A stretch of 64,000 nt of DNA from Oleiphilaceae bacterium (GTDB lineage: Bacteria > Pseudomonadota > Gammaproteobacteria > Pseudomonadales > Oleiphilaceae). Under the pieces are notes generated by a model. It searched no databases and was not told the DNA's origin. It was given only the letters and a program-made list of their open reading frames with translations. Every line of letters begins with the position of its first letter. The first letter of the stretch is position 1. Shown here piece by piece: positions 26,686-35,239 of this stretch. Made by a program: the position numbers and the translations under genes. The stretch covers positions 1 to 64,000 of the forward strand of contig JAKVBL010000005.1 of NCBI GenBank assembly GCA_022447365.1, in the 5' to 3' direction.

Positions 26686-27279
26686 TTATTTACCCTGAAC
26701 GATGCTCCTAAGGTTTTTTAGTGTATTGAAAGGCTGGTCTACAACAAATGCATTCGCTAACTACGCAGGAATATCTCCAGCAGGGTCAGCAGAGGTTTCA
26801 CAGATGATGTGCAGCAAAGTGGGTGTTTCTCGTGTCAGCGTCCGGCCTCCAATTAGCTCCGTCACGCGCACGCAGTCTTGGTCGGGCACATCAGGTTCCA
26901 CAAGTGCTGAAAACCTAACGACAGCCTTGTTTGGGTTTGTTTGCGAAACCTTCATTTTCAGAACGAAGTTGCGATTTGTGATGGGCCAAGGCGCGCTTGT
27001 CTCTTGATAGACAATAATCTCGTTTTCAGAGACTTGCTCAATTATCTGGCTCTTTATGTATTCGTGTAGCCAATCATCTATGCTCTCTAAATTTTTTATC
27101 ACCATTAATACGTCAGATAGTTGGGCAGTAATGTGCTTTTTACCACGGAATGCTTTGAAGTCTGAGCCTTCGATTTCATTTGTGAAAATCTTGATTCCAT
27201 CGTTGCTCTTCTCTAGCTCCCAAGCATGAATTGAGGATATTGAGAACAGTAGCCATGAGATAAGAGTAAGTATTTGCAT
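26686..27279 (-). pseudogene. START-domain paralogue broken by a TAG codon
   Basis: A paralogue of the neighbouring START protein. It opens with a signal peptide (MQILTLISWLLFSISSIHA) and follows the same domain: WELEKSNDGIKIFTNE and APWPITNRNFVLKMKV. After AGDIPA the frame meets TAG at 26761, then continues LANAFVVDQPFNTLKNL to a normal TAA at 26686. The intact neighbour reads AWLSNAF at this place, so TAG replaces the Trp codon TGG. The truncated product would lack the C-terminal helix of the fold, which normally covers the ligand cavity, and is probably inactive. Confidence 0.82.
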
Positions 27280-27300
27280 TTTGAGCCTTTTATTTCGAAC

Positions 27301-27325
27301 AAAAAAAGGGAGTCAAAAGACTCCC
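27301..27325 (-). terminator. Rho-independent terminator of ompW pseudogene
   Basis: GGGAGTC (27308-27314) and GACTCCC (27319-27325) form a perfect stem with loop AAAA. Read on the minus strand, a run of seven T follows. It lies just past the ompW-like stop. Confidence 0.88.
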
Positions 27326-27346
27326 CAAGCTTGCCATCATATAAGC

Positions 27347-28082
27347 CTAGAACGTATATGAGATACCTAACATGTAAATAGATGGATCGATATCAACATC
27401 AACGCTTGCTTTGACTTTACCAGCGTTACTATCGGTAGTGATCTCAGCCTTGGTGTCGATGTCTATCCAGTAGTAAGAGCCATTCAAATCAATGCTGTCA
27501 GTCAATACATAATCAAAGCCGGCATGAATAGCGACGCCGGTGCTGTCTTCCAATTCAATTTTTGTATTGCTTACGCTTGTAATACCCTCCGGGCCACCTT
27601 CGGCTGCCGCAGCGAGTGTTTCGAAAGTTGCCGCGTTACATAATGCCGGTGTTACTTTCCTTCAAAGAACGCTGTGTAGTTTAGACTCATGCCAACATAG
27701 GATTGGAATTTTGAGCCGCTGTCCATGAGGTGGTAATTCAATGTCACCGTTGGTGATAAGTGTTTTGTCGAAGCGATGTCGGCATTTATCGCAAGGCTAA
27801 TGTCATGCTCAAAAGGTGTGACGCCAAGCACTTCAATGGCTAATGTGTCGCTAAACATATAGATTACGCTTAAGCCTAGTTGGGTATCGCTATCTACATC
27901 TACATTGCCTATGCCAGTATTGCCAAATGCTGGCGTATCGATCCGATTAAGCCGCTAGACGCATCAGAAGATACTTTTGCAGCGCCGCCGCGAACAATAA
28001 TGTCGCTTTCTTGATAGGCGAATGAATTTCCTGAAAAACCAAAGGATGCGGCTGCTAGGGAAAGAATACTTTTCTTGAACAT
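27347..28082 (-). pseudogene. ompW: OmpW-family outer-membrane protein with two frameshifts
   Basis: Three frame segments together give an OmpW-like eight-stranded barrel. The first is a signal peptide MFKKSILSLAAASFGFSG and AYQESDIIVRGGAAKV. After a shift near 27950 comes RIDTPAFGNTGIGNV through MFSDTLAIEVLGVTPFEHDI. After a second shift near 27655 comes VTPALCNAATFETLAAAA to the C-terminal YMLGISYTF. OmpW proteins form narrow hydrophobic channels. Two independent indels make a functional product unlikely unless they are sequencing errors. An FNR-like box lies about 80 bases upstream, matching known oxygen control of ompW in other bacteria. Confidence 0.85.
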
Positions 28083-28161
28083 AATCTTTCTCGATCTTTG
28101 TTGTAGATAAATTAATCCGTGAACTTGGAATCAAGTGTACAAACTTTCTGGTTGGTTTGAC

Positions 28162-28175
28162 TTGATCTAGCTCAA
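28162..28175. promoter_or_regulatory. FNR/Anr-like box upstream of ompW
   Basis: TTGATCTAGCTCAA matches the FNR consensus TTGAT-N4-ATCAA at nine of ten positions. It sits 80 bases upstream of the ompW-like start and 183 bases before the divergent hydrolase. The rest of 28083-28357 shows no gene. Confidence 0.55.
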
Positions 28176-28357
28176 TTTGGCTCGCCATCACCAGTTGGTA
28201 CATAGCAAAGTGCTCAGCTAGTTTACGTAGGTCAATTTAGACCAGAATTGCTATGTAGGCCGAAATAATCAGCTCAATTATCACTTTGGGAGTGGCTCTT
28301 TGATGTCGTGTTTCTTAAGCTTCTGCGCAACAATAAATAACTGAAAGCGAGTAGGCA

Positions 28358-29242
28358 TTGAACGACGCACAAAAGGCTTTAGCGCAGTGGCGTGAACAAG
28401 GAAGATTTTTTGAATTTGAAGGGCATCAGGTGTTTTATCAGGATTCACAGGATGCCAATAAACCAGTTTTAGTAATGTTGCATGGCTTTCCAACATCGAG
28501 TTGGGACTGGCAAGAAATATGGCCAAGGTTAACGCAGTATTTTCGCGTGATTACCTTCGACTTCTTAGGATTTGGTTTTTCAGACAAACCTAACTTGCCG
28601 AAATATTCGATCATGATGCAGGCGAGTATTGCTGAAGCTCTCGTGAATGCGTGTGGTGTTGCGGAGTACCATTTACTTGCACATGATTATGGTAATACCG
28701 TTGCGCAGGAACTTTTGGCTCGCAATCAAGAGAATCCAGATGCCAAGATATTGTCTTGTGTATTCTTGAATGGCGGATTATTTCCAGAAGTACATCGCCC
28801 TTTATTAACGCAAAAATTGCTGCGTAGTCCGTTTGGGAAGTTTTTCGCTCGTATGGCGAGCCTTAGAAGTTTTGTCAGTAGCTTTAACACGATCTGTGCG
28901 GTGAAATTGCCTAGAGATTTATTGCAAGAACATTTCAACTTGTTAGCGCGTGAGAACGGTCGCCATTGCATGGTTAAGCTAGTGGGGTATATGGATGAGC
29001 GTGCGCTTCACCGAGAGCGCTGGGTTGGCAGTGTAGTCAATAGTGCAATTCCACTACGCTTTATCAATGGCGTTGAGGATCCTATTTCTGGCCTGCATAT
29101 GGCGGCACGTTTTGAGGAACTTGTGCCAAATCCAGATGTGATCAAATTGAGTGGTATCGGGCACTACCCTCAGAACGAAGCGCCAGAGGATGTGCTGCGT
29201 GCAGCAATTTCGTTTTGGCAGAGTAATAATGTCATTGAATGA
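28358..29242 (+). CDS. Alpha/beta hydrolase, haloalkane dehalogenase/epoxide hydrolase-like
   Basis: A 294-residue hydrolase. Oxyanion region LHGFPTSSWDW near residue 41-51, cap entry FLGFGFSDKPNLPKYS, nucleophile elbow AHDYGNTVAQE near 109-119 with Asp instead of Ser, acid near NGVEDPISG, and base GIGHYPQNEAPED near 268. An Asp nucleophile marks haloalkane dehalogenases and epoxide hydrolases. The exact substrate cannot be told; annotated relatives are often generic hydrolases. The gene runs towards a lipoprotein-SCO1 operon that starts 49 bases downstream. Confidence 0.82.
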   Translation: MNDAQKALAQWREQGRFFEFEGHQVFYQDSQDANKPVLVMLHGFPTSSWDWQEIWPRLTQYFRVITFDFLGFGFSDKPNLPKYSIMMQASIAEALVNACGVAEYHLLAHDYGNTVAQELLARNQENPDAKILSCVFLNGGLFPEVHRPLLTQKLLRSPFGKFFARMASLRSFVSSFNTICAVKLPRDLLQEHFNLLARENGRHCMVKLVGYMDERALHRERWVGSVVNSAIPLRFINGVEDPISGLHMAARFEELVPNPDVIKLSGIGHYPQNEAPEDVLRAAISFWQSNNVIE

Positions 29243-29291
29243 CGGATCGAACACTGGTGTAATCGACGCTCAAATTTGAAAGGAGTGATAT

Positions 29292-29711
29292 GTGTTTAAA
29301 ACGCTACTAAGTTTTCGTGCCGGATTACTGATTGTGATTGCTTCTCTACTAAGCGCATGTGTTACGACTTATCAAGCTGCTGATGGTGGTCCTGCAGGTT
29401 TTAGAGATCTGCAAATCGATAAAATGAGCTATTACGTTGAATACACCGAGGCTGCGAGCGTTTCATGGGAGCAGATAGAACAATTTGCATTGAAGCGCTG
29501 TGCTGAAATTGCGAAAGAGCGTGGCTACTTGGTGTTTGATGCTGAGTTGTTGGACCGCAAGTCTGTGTTTCTCGAAAGTAGTGTTGATGAAATTCAAATC
29601 CACTCGATGGGTAATCTAGCCAACGAGCCTCCTGTTCATCATACCTATAAAGCCGGTGCTACGATCGAAGGGAAGCGTGTCACGTTCAAGCTTACGCTCA
29701 TTGATGAGTAA
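29292..29711 (+). CDS. Lipoprotein (CC0125/CC1285-like) upstream of SCO1
   Basis: A 139-residue predicted lipoprotein: signal with lipobox LLSAC near residue 20-24 (LIVIASLLSACVTTYQ). The body begins AADGGPAGFRDLQIDKMSYYVEYTE and has ALKRCAEIAKERGYLVF near 76. This pattern resembles the CC0125/CC1285 lipoprotein family, of unknown function. It starts with GTG, six bases after AAAGGAG. First of three closely spaced genes (gaps 3 and 8 bases) ending with SCO1, so a role linked to copper or respiratory assembly is possible. Confidence 0.65.
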   Translation: MFKTLLSFRAGLLIVIASLLSACVTTYQAADGGPAGFRDLQIDKMSYYVEYTEAASVSWEQIEQFALKRCAEIAKERGYLVFDAELLDRKSVFLESSVDEIQIHSMGNLANEPPVHHTYKAGATIEGKRVTFKLTLIDE

Positions 29712-29714
29712 GGC

Positions 29715-30203
29715 ATGCAAATGTTTCGAGGGCTAATATGCCTGTTGTTTTGTTGGGGTATTAGTGGCTGTTCTTCTGATTCTGATTTGGAGCGAACTTC
29801 ACTTCAATTTACATGTCTAGAGACACAAGAAAGTTGTTCGGTGAGTCTTTCTAACGCGAAGAACTCTGATCAATCCACGAAGCCAGAAGAGTTTGTTTTA
29901 AGGTTAATGCAGTCAGAATTGCCAGCCCTTAAACCTTTAGATTTTTATTTTTTCAGTTCTCATTCCTCTATTGATAAAGATTTTGTTGTGGAAAAGGCAT
30001 GGATCGCAGGGCGAGACATGTTTATGGGAGAACATGATTTCACCATCACTATGCAGGACGAGGTCGTGCAGTTGCAGGGCATGATTCCGGTATGCGTGAC
30101 GGGTGATAGCATGATCTGGCGTTTGCATATACAGGCTCTAGTAGGCGGGTCTGCCTATACTTTTTTTGCAGATTTTCATTCAAGGTCGAATTCACATAAT
30201 TAG
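29715..30203 (+). CDS. Predicted lipoprotein between CC0125-like gene and SCO1
   Basis: A 162-residue protein with a lipobox (WGISGCSSD, Cys near 19). Mature features include a Cys pair near 36 and 43 (TCLETQESCSVSL), then MFMGEHDFTI near 103 and MIPVCVTGDSMIWRLHI near 122-138. The Met, His and Cys spacing could bind copper, but this is inference. No named family recognised. Three bases separate it from the previous gene and eight from SCO1, so the three form an operon. Confidence 0.6.
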   Translation: MQMFRGLICLLFCWGISGCSSDSDLERTSLQFTCLETQESCSVSLSNAKNSDQSTKPEEFVLRLMQSELPALKPLDFYFFSSHSSIDKDFVVEKAWIAGRDMFMGEHDFTITMQDEVVQLQGMIPVCVTGDSMIWRLHIQALVGGSAYTFFADFHSRSNSHN

Positions 30204-30211
30204 GAAATAAC

Positions 30212-30817
30212 ATGTCAAAAGCACAGGGTATTGTTTTTAGTTTGTCGCTGATTATTGTGGGTGTTTTGAGCTTTCAGTTGTATCAGCAAAGTGCGCACAA
30301 AGAACCTGAGGATGTGAAGGCCGCTTATTTGACTGCTGGTGATTTTATGCTGGAAAGCGGGGGAGAAACTTTCTCCAGCAAGACACTTCGAGGCCAGCCT
30401 TACATTTTATATTTTGGTTTTACGTCTTGTCCGGATGTCTGTCCTCTGGGTTTGACCGTTATTAGAGATGCGCTTAACAGCTCTGATCAGTTAAATGATA
30501 TTCCCGCTGTGTTTGTGAGTGTCGATCCGGAGCGAGATACGAGTGAAGTGTTAGGATCTTATGTGTCCTTTTTCCATCCAAATATCATTCCTGTTCGAGG
30601 CGATTTAGTGGCGACACAAGAGCTCGCTAAACGATATGGGACATATTTTATCAAAGCGCCTTTATCGACTGGTGCGAGTGACGACCCGACCCAGTACACG
30701 ATTGATCATACTGCCTATTATTTCGTGGTTGATGGTCAGGGTAAGCTAGTTAGAGTATTAGCACATAACGCCAAACCTGAGGAATTATCTCAGGCTCTAC
30801 TGAAGTTGCTTAGCTAA
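30212..30817 (+). CDS. SCO1/SenC-family copper chaperone
   Basis: A 201-residue protein with an N-terminal membrane anchor (about residues 7-25) and a periplasmic thioredoxin-like domain. Copper motif GFTSCPDVCPLGL (CxxxC, near residue 70-82) and the distal His in TIDHTAYYFVVD near 172 are both present. SCO proteins deliver copper to cytochrome oxidase subunit II or reduce its CuA cysteines. Here it is the last gene of an operon with two lipoproteins, with no cytochrome oxidase genes in the window. It overlaps by four bases with the convergent CheW-like gene. Confidence 0.9.
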   Translation: MSKAQGIVFSLSLIIVGVLSFQLYQQSAHKEPEDVKAAYLTAGDFMLESGGETFSSKTLRGQPYILYFGFTSCPDVCPLGLTVIRDALNSSDQLNDIPAVFVSVDPERDTSEVLGSYVSFFHPNIIPVRGDLVATQELAKRYGTYFIKAPLSTGASDDPTQYTIDHTAYYFVVDGQGKLVRVLAHNAKPEELSQALLKLLS

Positions 30818-31665
30818 GCAACTTCAGTCTGTGGCAACGCCATGGTCTCAGTTTTGCAATTTATCAGCATGAGTGGTGCTTGATCTTCATTTCGAAGAAA
30901 ACCTTCTATGTGGTAATCCTCGGTTCGCTCTTTCATCAGGCCTTCAGCGGAAGCGTCTAGGCTAAAGTTCGACCAATCGTAGTTTACGATGTCTTTGATA
31001 TTGTCGAGCCTAAGCGCTGAAATCCTACCTTCGTCATGTTCAACAAATAAGATAATCGGGCGGATGCTATTTTCTGCGCGCTCTTTTGCTTGTTGAATAT
31101 GATTGTGGAATGTTTTGAGCGAGTTTTCGTTGATACGTTTGAGTAAAAGCGAGGCTTGATCAGATTGTTTGTTCATATGAGATAGTTGATCGAAGGCGCG
31201 ATGCAATTCTTTAGCTGGTTCAGCAAGTGCGTTGATCACTTCCATGAGTTCTATATTTGAGTTTTTATAGGACTCTGCCCACTTAATAAACTCACTTGCT
31301 AGTTTTGGCATAATCGGACGCGCCACATGCTCTTCGTCATGTATGCTATTCTCGATCTGTTCAAACCATTGATTGTAGACACTTTCGTATTCAACCAAAC
31401 TGTCAATCAGAGATAGCATGCGAGCTTGATGGTCTTCAGCGCCGATCAACTTGTTAAAGTCATACAATTCGACGGTTGAATTTTGATAGGTAATCACTTC
31501 GTGATTAAAGCTGTTGAGTTCGTCGAGTTGAATGTTGCGCTTCACATCTTTTTCGATATAGAGCACTTGCTGCAGTGGGATGGCGAATGCAGCGTCTTTT
31601 GTCGAAAAGGTAATTACTGACAACTTGCTGTCTTTAAACAACGCGTAGGCGCTTTCCTCACTCAT
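30814..31665 (-). CDS. CheW-like protein with inserted helical (CZB-like) domain
   Basis: A 283-residue cytoplasmic protein. Residues 1-75 begin like CheW (VITFSTKDAAFAIPLQQVLYIEK, then VELYDFNKLIG), and residues 200-275 end like CheW (ILFVEHDEGRISALRLDNIKDIV). Between them is a long helical region: YNQWFEQIENSIHDEEH, SEFIKWAESYKNSN and AKELHRAFDQL. It has the spacing of a chemoreceptor zinc-binding (CZB) domain but lacks its Cys. I chose the ATG at 31665, eight bases after GGGAGAG. It probably couples receptors to CheA or senses a ligand; the exact role is unknown. Confidence 0.65.
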   Translation of the reverse strand: MSEESAYALFKDSKLSVITFSTKDAAFAIPLQQVLYIEKDVKRNIQLDELNSFNHEVITYQNSTVELYDFNKLIGAEDHQARMLSLIDSLVEYESVYNQWFEQIENSIHDEEHVARPIMPKLASEFIKWAESYKNSNIELMEVINALAEPAKELHRAFDQLSHMNKQSDQASLLLKRINENSLKTFHNHIQQAKERAENSIRPIILFVEHDEGRISALRLDNIKDIVNYDWSNFSLDASAEGLMKERTEDYHIEGFLRNEDQAPLMLINCKTETMALPQTEVA

Positions 31666-31724
31666 AGCATCTCTCCCAGTCAACGGAACGTGGTTTTTAA
31701 GTGGAGCTAAGTATAGTCGAGGCT

Positions 31725-32540
31725 TTAGAAGTCTCCAGAAAACGCTAACTGGGTATTTTTTGTAGGTTTTTCACTTGGGAACATGGCCTTGTTTGGATGC
31801 TGTATCTGCCATAAACCGCTGACTGTGGCGATGGATATTCCTTGTTCCCCCAATCTTGGGAGTGCCGATTTTAAGTAGGTGATCGTGACAGGGTAAGGGT
31901 GGCCAATCGCAATGGCAGCTCCTTTACGCTTTGCAATCTTTATTAATTTCTCAAACTGGCTTGCTACGTATTGCGGTGTTTGCTCGTGGTCTAAGAACAC
32001 GTCACGCACTAGCGTTGGGATACCAAATTCGATTGCCGTTTTCGCCGCGACCGAATCCGCAGAGGTTTTACTATCCAAAAAATAATAAGGGTGCTGAGCT
32101 AAGGACTCCATGACCCATGACATAGATTGCTTGTTAGTAGTGAGAGCGCTACCAGTATGATTATTCATGCCTTTGATATAAGGAATACTTTCAAGACTTG
32201 AGTTAAGCGTGGTTTGCGTCAAGGTCTTATCCATATTGGCAGTTAATCCGCCTCGTCCGAGAGAAAACTTTCGAGTGTTCTCCATCGGCGCGTGCAGCAT
32301 GATCTCTTTGCCTTGGCTGTAGCCGCGAATAGCTAAAGTCTTCGTATACTGACGGTGTGGTAAAAATGCGAGCGTGAGCGGGTAGGGAAGATCCGTGAGC
32401 GTTTTACCGCGTTTAAGGTGATGACCTAGATCGTCGATGACAATTGCAATAGTTGCTTGAGGGACAGATTCGGCTTGCGCAAGGAGGCTGAGACTTAGTC
32501 CTAGTGCGATGAATGAGATTTGTCTGAGAGTGTTAAGCAT
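31725..32540 (-). CDS. yibQ: Divergent polysaccharide deacetylase family protein (YibQ-like)
   Basis: A 271-residue secreted protein: signal peptide (residues 1-23), then a divergent NodB-like barrel starting IAIVIDDLGHHLKRGKTL near residue 31. Further motifs are LHAPMENTRKFSLGRGGLTA, MNNHTGSALTT (near 130) and IAIGHPYPVTI (near 216), which match DUF610. Activity is unproven; the family is linked to cell-envelope polysaccharides. Last gene of the gpmI-envC-ctpA-yibQ order that is conserved widely in gammaproteobacteria. Confidence 0.85.
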   Translation of the reverse strand: MLNTLRQISFIALGLSLSLLAQAESVPQATIAIVIDDLGHHLKRGKTLTDLPYPLTLAFLPHRQYTKTLAIRGYSQGKEIMLHAPMENTRKFSLGRGGLTANMDKTLTQTTLNSSLESIPYIKGMNNHTGSALTTNKQSMSWVMESLAQHPYYFLDSKTSADSVAAKTAIEFGIPTLVRDVFLDHEQTPQYVASQFEKLIKIAKRKGAAIAIGHPYPVTITYLKSALPRLGEQGISIATVSGLWQIQHPNKAMFPSEKPTKNTQLAFSGDF

Positions 32541-32552
32541 ATCTTCATAACA

Positions 32553-32575
32553 AAGCCCAAGCGGAGCTTGGGCTT
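32553..32575 (-). terminator. Strong hairpin between ctpA-like and yibQ genes
   Basis: AAGCCCAAGC (32553-32562) pairs perfectly with GCTTGGGCTT (32566-32575), loop GGA. On the minus strand the tail is TTTGTTATG, a modest U-run; on the plus strand it is TTTTATT. It could partly end the upstream transcript or set relative expression. Confidence 0.6.
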
Positions 32576-32595
32576 TTATTAGCGGTAACTCGAAT

Positions 32596-33966
32596 TTAGA
32601 TATCTATTTTTAGGATATCAATGGCTTTCAACAGACTGAGTGCTTCTTGTAACTGGAAGTCTTTTTCGAGACGTTCTTTCATATTGCTATCATCACCGTT
32701 TTCTTCATCTTGAGTTCCAGCGTTATCGGAATCGTTACCGTTGCTCAAGTGGCCTTCTAAGTCGGCTTCACGGTAGAAGTCAGGCTTTTGCTCATCGCCT
32801 AATTTGGCGCGATTTACGACAATGTCTGGCACGATGCCTTGTGCTTGGATAGATCTTCCGTTTGGCGTGAAGTAGCGAGCTGTTGTTAGTTTTAATGCAT
32901 GATCTTCGTCTAACTGCAGTACATTTTGAACAGAGCCTTTACCGAAGCTTTGAGTTCCCATGATCACTGCACGTTTATGATCTTGGAGCGCGCCAGCTAA
33001 AATTTCTGAAGCAGATGCTGAACCGGTATCAATCAGTACGATAATAGGTAGTCCATTTAGTGCATCCCCTTCGGTGGCACTAAAGCTAAGGTCCGCAATT
33101 TCAGAGCGACCCTTTGTATAGACAATAAGGCCTTCTTCTAATAGCTCATCAGCAATTTGTACCGCCGCCTGCAATACACCACCGGGGTTGTTTCGAAGGT
33201 CGATGATTAGGCCGCTTAGCTCAGGATTTTCTTCTTTGAGTTTCTCGAGACGATTTGCGAATTGATCGCCTGAATTGGCTTGGAATTGCGCAATGCGCAA
33301 GTAGCCATATTTTTCATCAAGAATGAGAGAACGAACACTTGGCGTCTTGATTTCAGCGCGCGTTAGCGTCATTTCGATAGGCTCTCGCGTGCCCGAACGT
33401 ACTAATTTAATTTTGATTTTTGTGCCGACTTCGCCACGCATCTTTTCAACAGCTTGGCTGAGGCTCATGCCTTTGACTGGCTTGTCGTCTAGTTCAATGA
33501 TCAAGTCGCCAGCTTCAATTCCACCAAGATGAGCAGGTGTTTCGTCGATGGGAGCGATAACTTTGACGAAGCCATTCTCCATACCTACTTCAATTCCTAA
33601 TCCACCAAAGGAGCCAGAAGTGTTTTGCTTTAGGTCATCGTATGCGACAGGCTCTAGATAAGAAGAGTGTGGGTCTAGACCGTTTAGCATTCCTCGGATG
33701 GCGTGCTTGATGAGCGTCTGGTCATCAATTTCTTCAACGTAAGCGGCTTTGATCTTTCCGAATACGTCAGCGAATTTTCTGAGATCATTCAGTGGGAGCG
33801 GGTCTGGTTGAGCATTCTCAGAATTGTCGCCTTCAGCAACGGCTTCAGAGGGGGCGCCAGATTCAGTGTTCGTTGTATTTTCAGGACTAGAGGTATCGTC
33901 TGCGAATGATACAGCGCTGTATGCTGTAAACGTGATAATTAAAGCTCTGAGTAAATTCAAATTCAT
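32596..33966 (-). CDS. S41-family C-terminal processing peptidase (CtpA/CtpB-like)
   Basis: A 456-residue secreted serine peptidase with a signal peptide (residues 1-22). A PDZ domain (about 95-185, SGSFGGLGIEVGMENGFVKV and GIEAGDLIIELDDKPV) is followed by the catalytic domain. The Ser nucleophile lies in IDTGSASASEILAGAL near 310-325, the Lys in SFGKGSVQNVL near 342, and RYFTPNGRSIQ follows. Such enzymes trim periplasmic or membrane proteins at C-termini. Located between envC and yibQ in the cell-envelope cluster. Confidence 0.92.
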   Translation of the reverse strand: MNLNLLRALIITFTAYSAVSFADDTSSPENTTNTESGAPSEAVAEGDNSENAQPDPLPLNDLRKFADVFGKIKAAYVEEIDDQTLIKHAIRGMLNGLDPHSSYLEPVAYDDLKQNTSGSFGGLGIEVGMENGFVKVIAPIDETPAHLGGIEAGDLIIELDDKPVKGMSLSQAVEKMRGEVGTKIKIKLVRSGTREPIEMTLTRAEIKTPSVRSLILDEKYGYLRIAQFQANSGDQFANRLEKLKEENPELSGLIIDLRNNPGGVLQAAVQIADELLEEGLIVYTKGRSEIADLSFSATEGDALNGLPIIVLIDTGSASASEILAGALQDHKRAVIMGTQSFGKGSVQNVLQLDEDHALKLTTARYFTPNGRSIQAQGIVPDIVVNRAKLGDEQKPDFYREADLEGHLSNGNDSDNAGTQDEENGDDSNMKERLEKDFQLQEALSLLKAIDILKIDI

Positions 33967-33982
33967 TCCTGACTTCCTGATG

Positions 33983-35161
33983 TTATTTGCTTAGCCATTT
34001 ACGTGGATCTTGCGGCTTACCATTCTTTCGTATTTCGAAGTATAAACTAGGGCGCTCTCGACCACCGCTATTGCCTGCATGCGCGATAACTTCGCCTGGG
34101 TTAACCCAGTCACCTACGCTTCGATGCAAGCTCTTATTGTTTCCATAAAGGCTTAGATAGTTGTCGCCGTGATCTAAAATAATGAGCAGGCCGAAGCCTC
34201 TTAACCAGTCTGAGAATACGACACGACCGTAATGGACCGCTTTTACTCCAGCATCTTCCTTTGCTTGAATTCGTATGCCATTAGATCGTAACTTACCTTG
34301 TGCAAGGCGAGCCCCAAAACGCTCTAGAACTCTACCACGGCTTGGCCAAGGAAGTTTAGATTTTTGCTTGATAAACGGCGTTGAAGCCTCAGGAAGTTTT
34401 AGTTCTGATATGCTTTTCTCAACTTGGACAAGTAGTTCTTCGAGTTGTTTTTGACTTTCTTTGAGTGAAGTAAGTTCACCTGACTTAGTTTTGATTTCTT
34501 TATTGAGTTGCGAAAGCGTGACTTTTCTTCGGTTTGTCTGGTCTTTCAGCTCTGCTAGCTGTTTTTCAAGTGTTTTTCGGTTCGTATTAAGTAGTGTTTG
34601 TTTGCGAAGCACTAAGGCTTGGCTTTCTTCTAAAGCTTGGACGTCTTTTTCATATTGATTGATTGTTGCGCTGCGAGCATCTTGCAGATAATCAAAGTAA
34701 GCGAGAAATCGCGCAGAGCTTTGAAGGTCATCTTGGTCGAGTAGGGCTTTCAACTTTGGTTGTCGCCCCTCTAAATAAAGCGCTTGCAACTCTTCGATAA
34801 TAAAACCTTGTTGCGCTTTTATATTCTGTTTTTGTTTTTTGATATCTATTTTAAGTGCGTCTAGCTCTTTTAATAAGCTATTGATTTCTTTTTTGTTTTT
34901 GCTGATTTTCAGGTTTGTACGAGAAATTGTTTTTTCTTGCTCTTTGAGCTGCTGAATGAGCGATGATTTATTCTTGTTTGCTTTGTTCAGCCAATTGGTG
35001 ATCGTGGATATGTTTGATTTCAGCTGCTCGAGTTTTTCTTCAGATTCTTCTTGAGATGCTGCTGATGCACTGAAAGATAAAGCAGTTAGGCAAAGTGTCA
35101 TAGCGAGAAACACTGCGATAAGCATGTTATGCCGGCAGGATTCAGATAAAAGAGCAACCAC
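33983..35161 (-). CDS. envC: Murein hydrolase activator EnvC
   Basis: A 392-residue periplasmic protein that activates N-acetylmuramoyl-L-alanine amidases at the division site. Signal peptide about residues 12-34, long coiled coil (about 38-255, e.g. EEKLEQLKSNISTITNWLNK and repeated Lys/Gln/Leu heptads), then a C-terminal LytM domain (about 275-392, GRVVFSDWLRGFGLLIILDHG). The zinc ligands of active M23 peptidases are replaced (SLYFEIR in place of HxH), as in EnvC, so it acts as an activator only. Confidence 0.9.
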   Translation of the reverse strand: MVALLSESCRHNMLIAVFLAMTLCLTALSFSASAASQEESEEKLEQLKSNISTITNWLNKANKNKSSLIQQLKEQEKTISRTNLKISKNKKEINSLLKELDALKIDIKKQKQNIKAQQGFIIEELQALYLEGRQPKLKALLDQDDLQSSARFLAYFDYLQDARSATINQYEKDVQALEESQALVLRKQTLLNTNRKTLEKQLAELKDQTNRRKVTLSQLNKEIKTKSGELTSLKESQKQLEELLVQVEKSISELKLPEASTPFIKQKSKLPWPSRGRVLERFGARLAQGKLRSNGIRIQAKEDAGVKAVHYGRVVFSDWLRGFGLLIILDHGDNYLSLYGNNKSLHRSVGDWVNPGEVIAHAGNSGGRERPSLYFEIRKNGKPQDPRKWLSK

Positions 35162-35192
35162 TATTGTATTTCTCGCCTTTTATATCCAAGTA

Positions 35193-35229
35193 ATAACAAG
35201 ATGCGTAACAATAAAACGCATCTTGTTAT
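35193..35229 (-). other. Perfect 14-bp hairpin between gpmI and envC
   Basis: ATAACAAGATGCGT (35193-35206) and ACGCATCTTGTTAT (35216-35229) pair perfectly across nine bases. No U-run follows on the minus strand, so it is not a classic terminator. It could stabilise the gpmI transcript or affect read-through into envC. Confidence 0.6.
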
Positions 35230-35239
35230 CGTGTGGTTT

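Noticed and set aside
15652..27279. Genome-wide recoding of TAG as sense
   Set aside because: TAG terminates many intact genes here (efflux adaptor, MerT-like protein, uridine kinase, NupC), so the three internal TAGs are better read as pseudogene lesions.
35193..35229. Terminator of gpmI
   Set aside because: Stem is perfect but there is no U-run and envC follows in the same direction; kept only as a hairpin.
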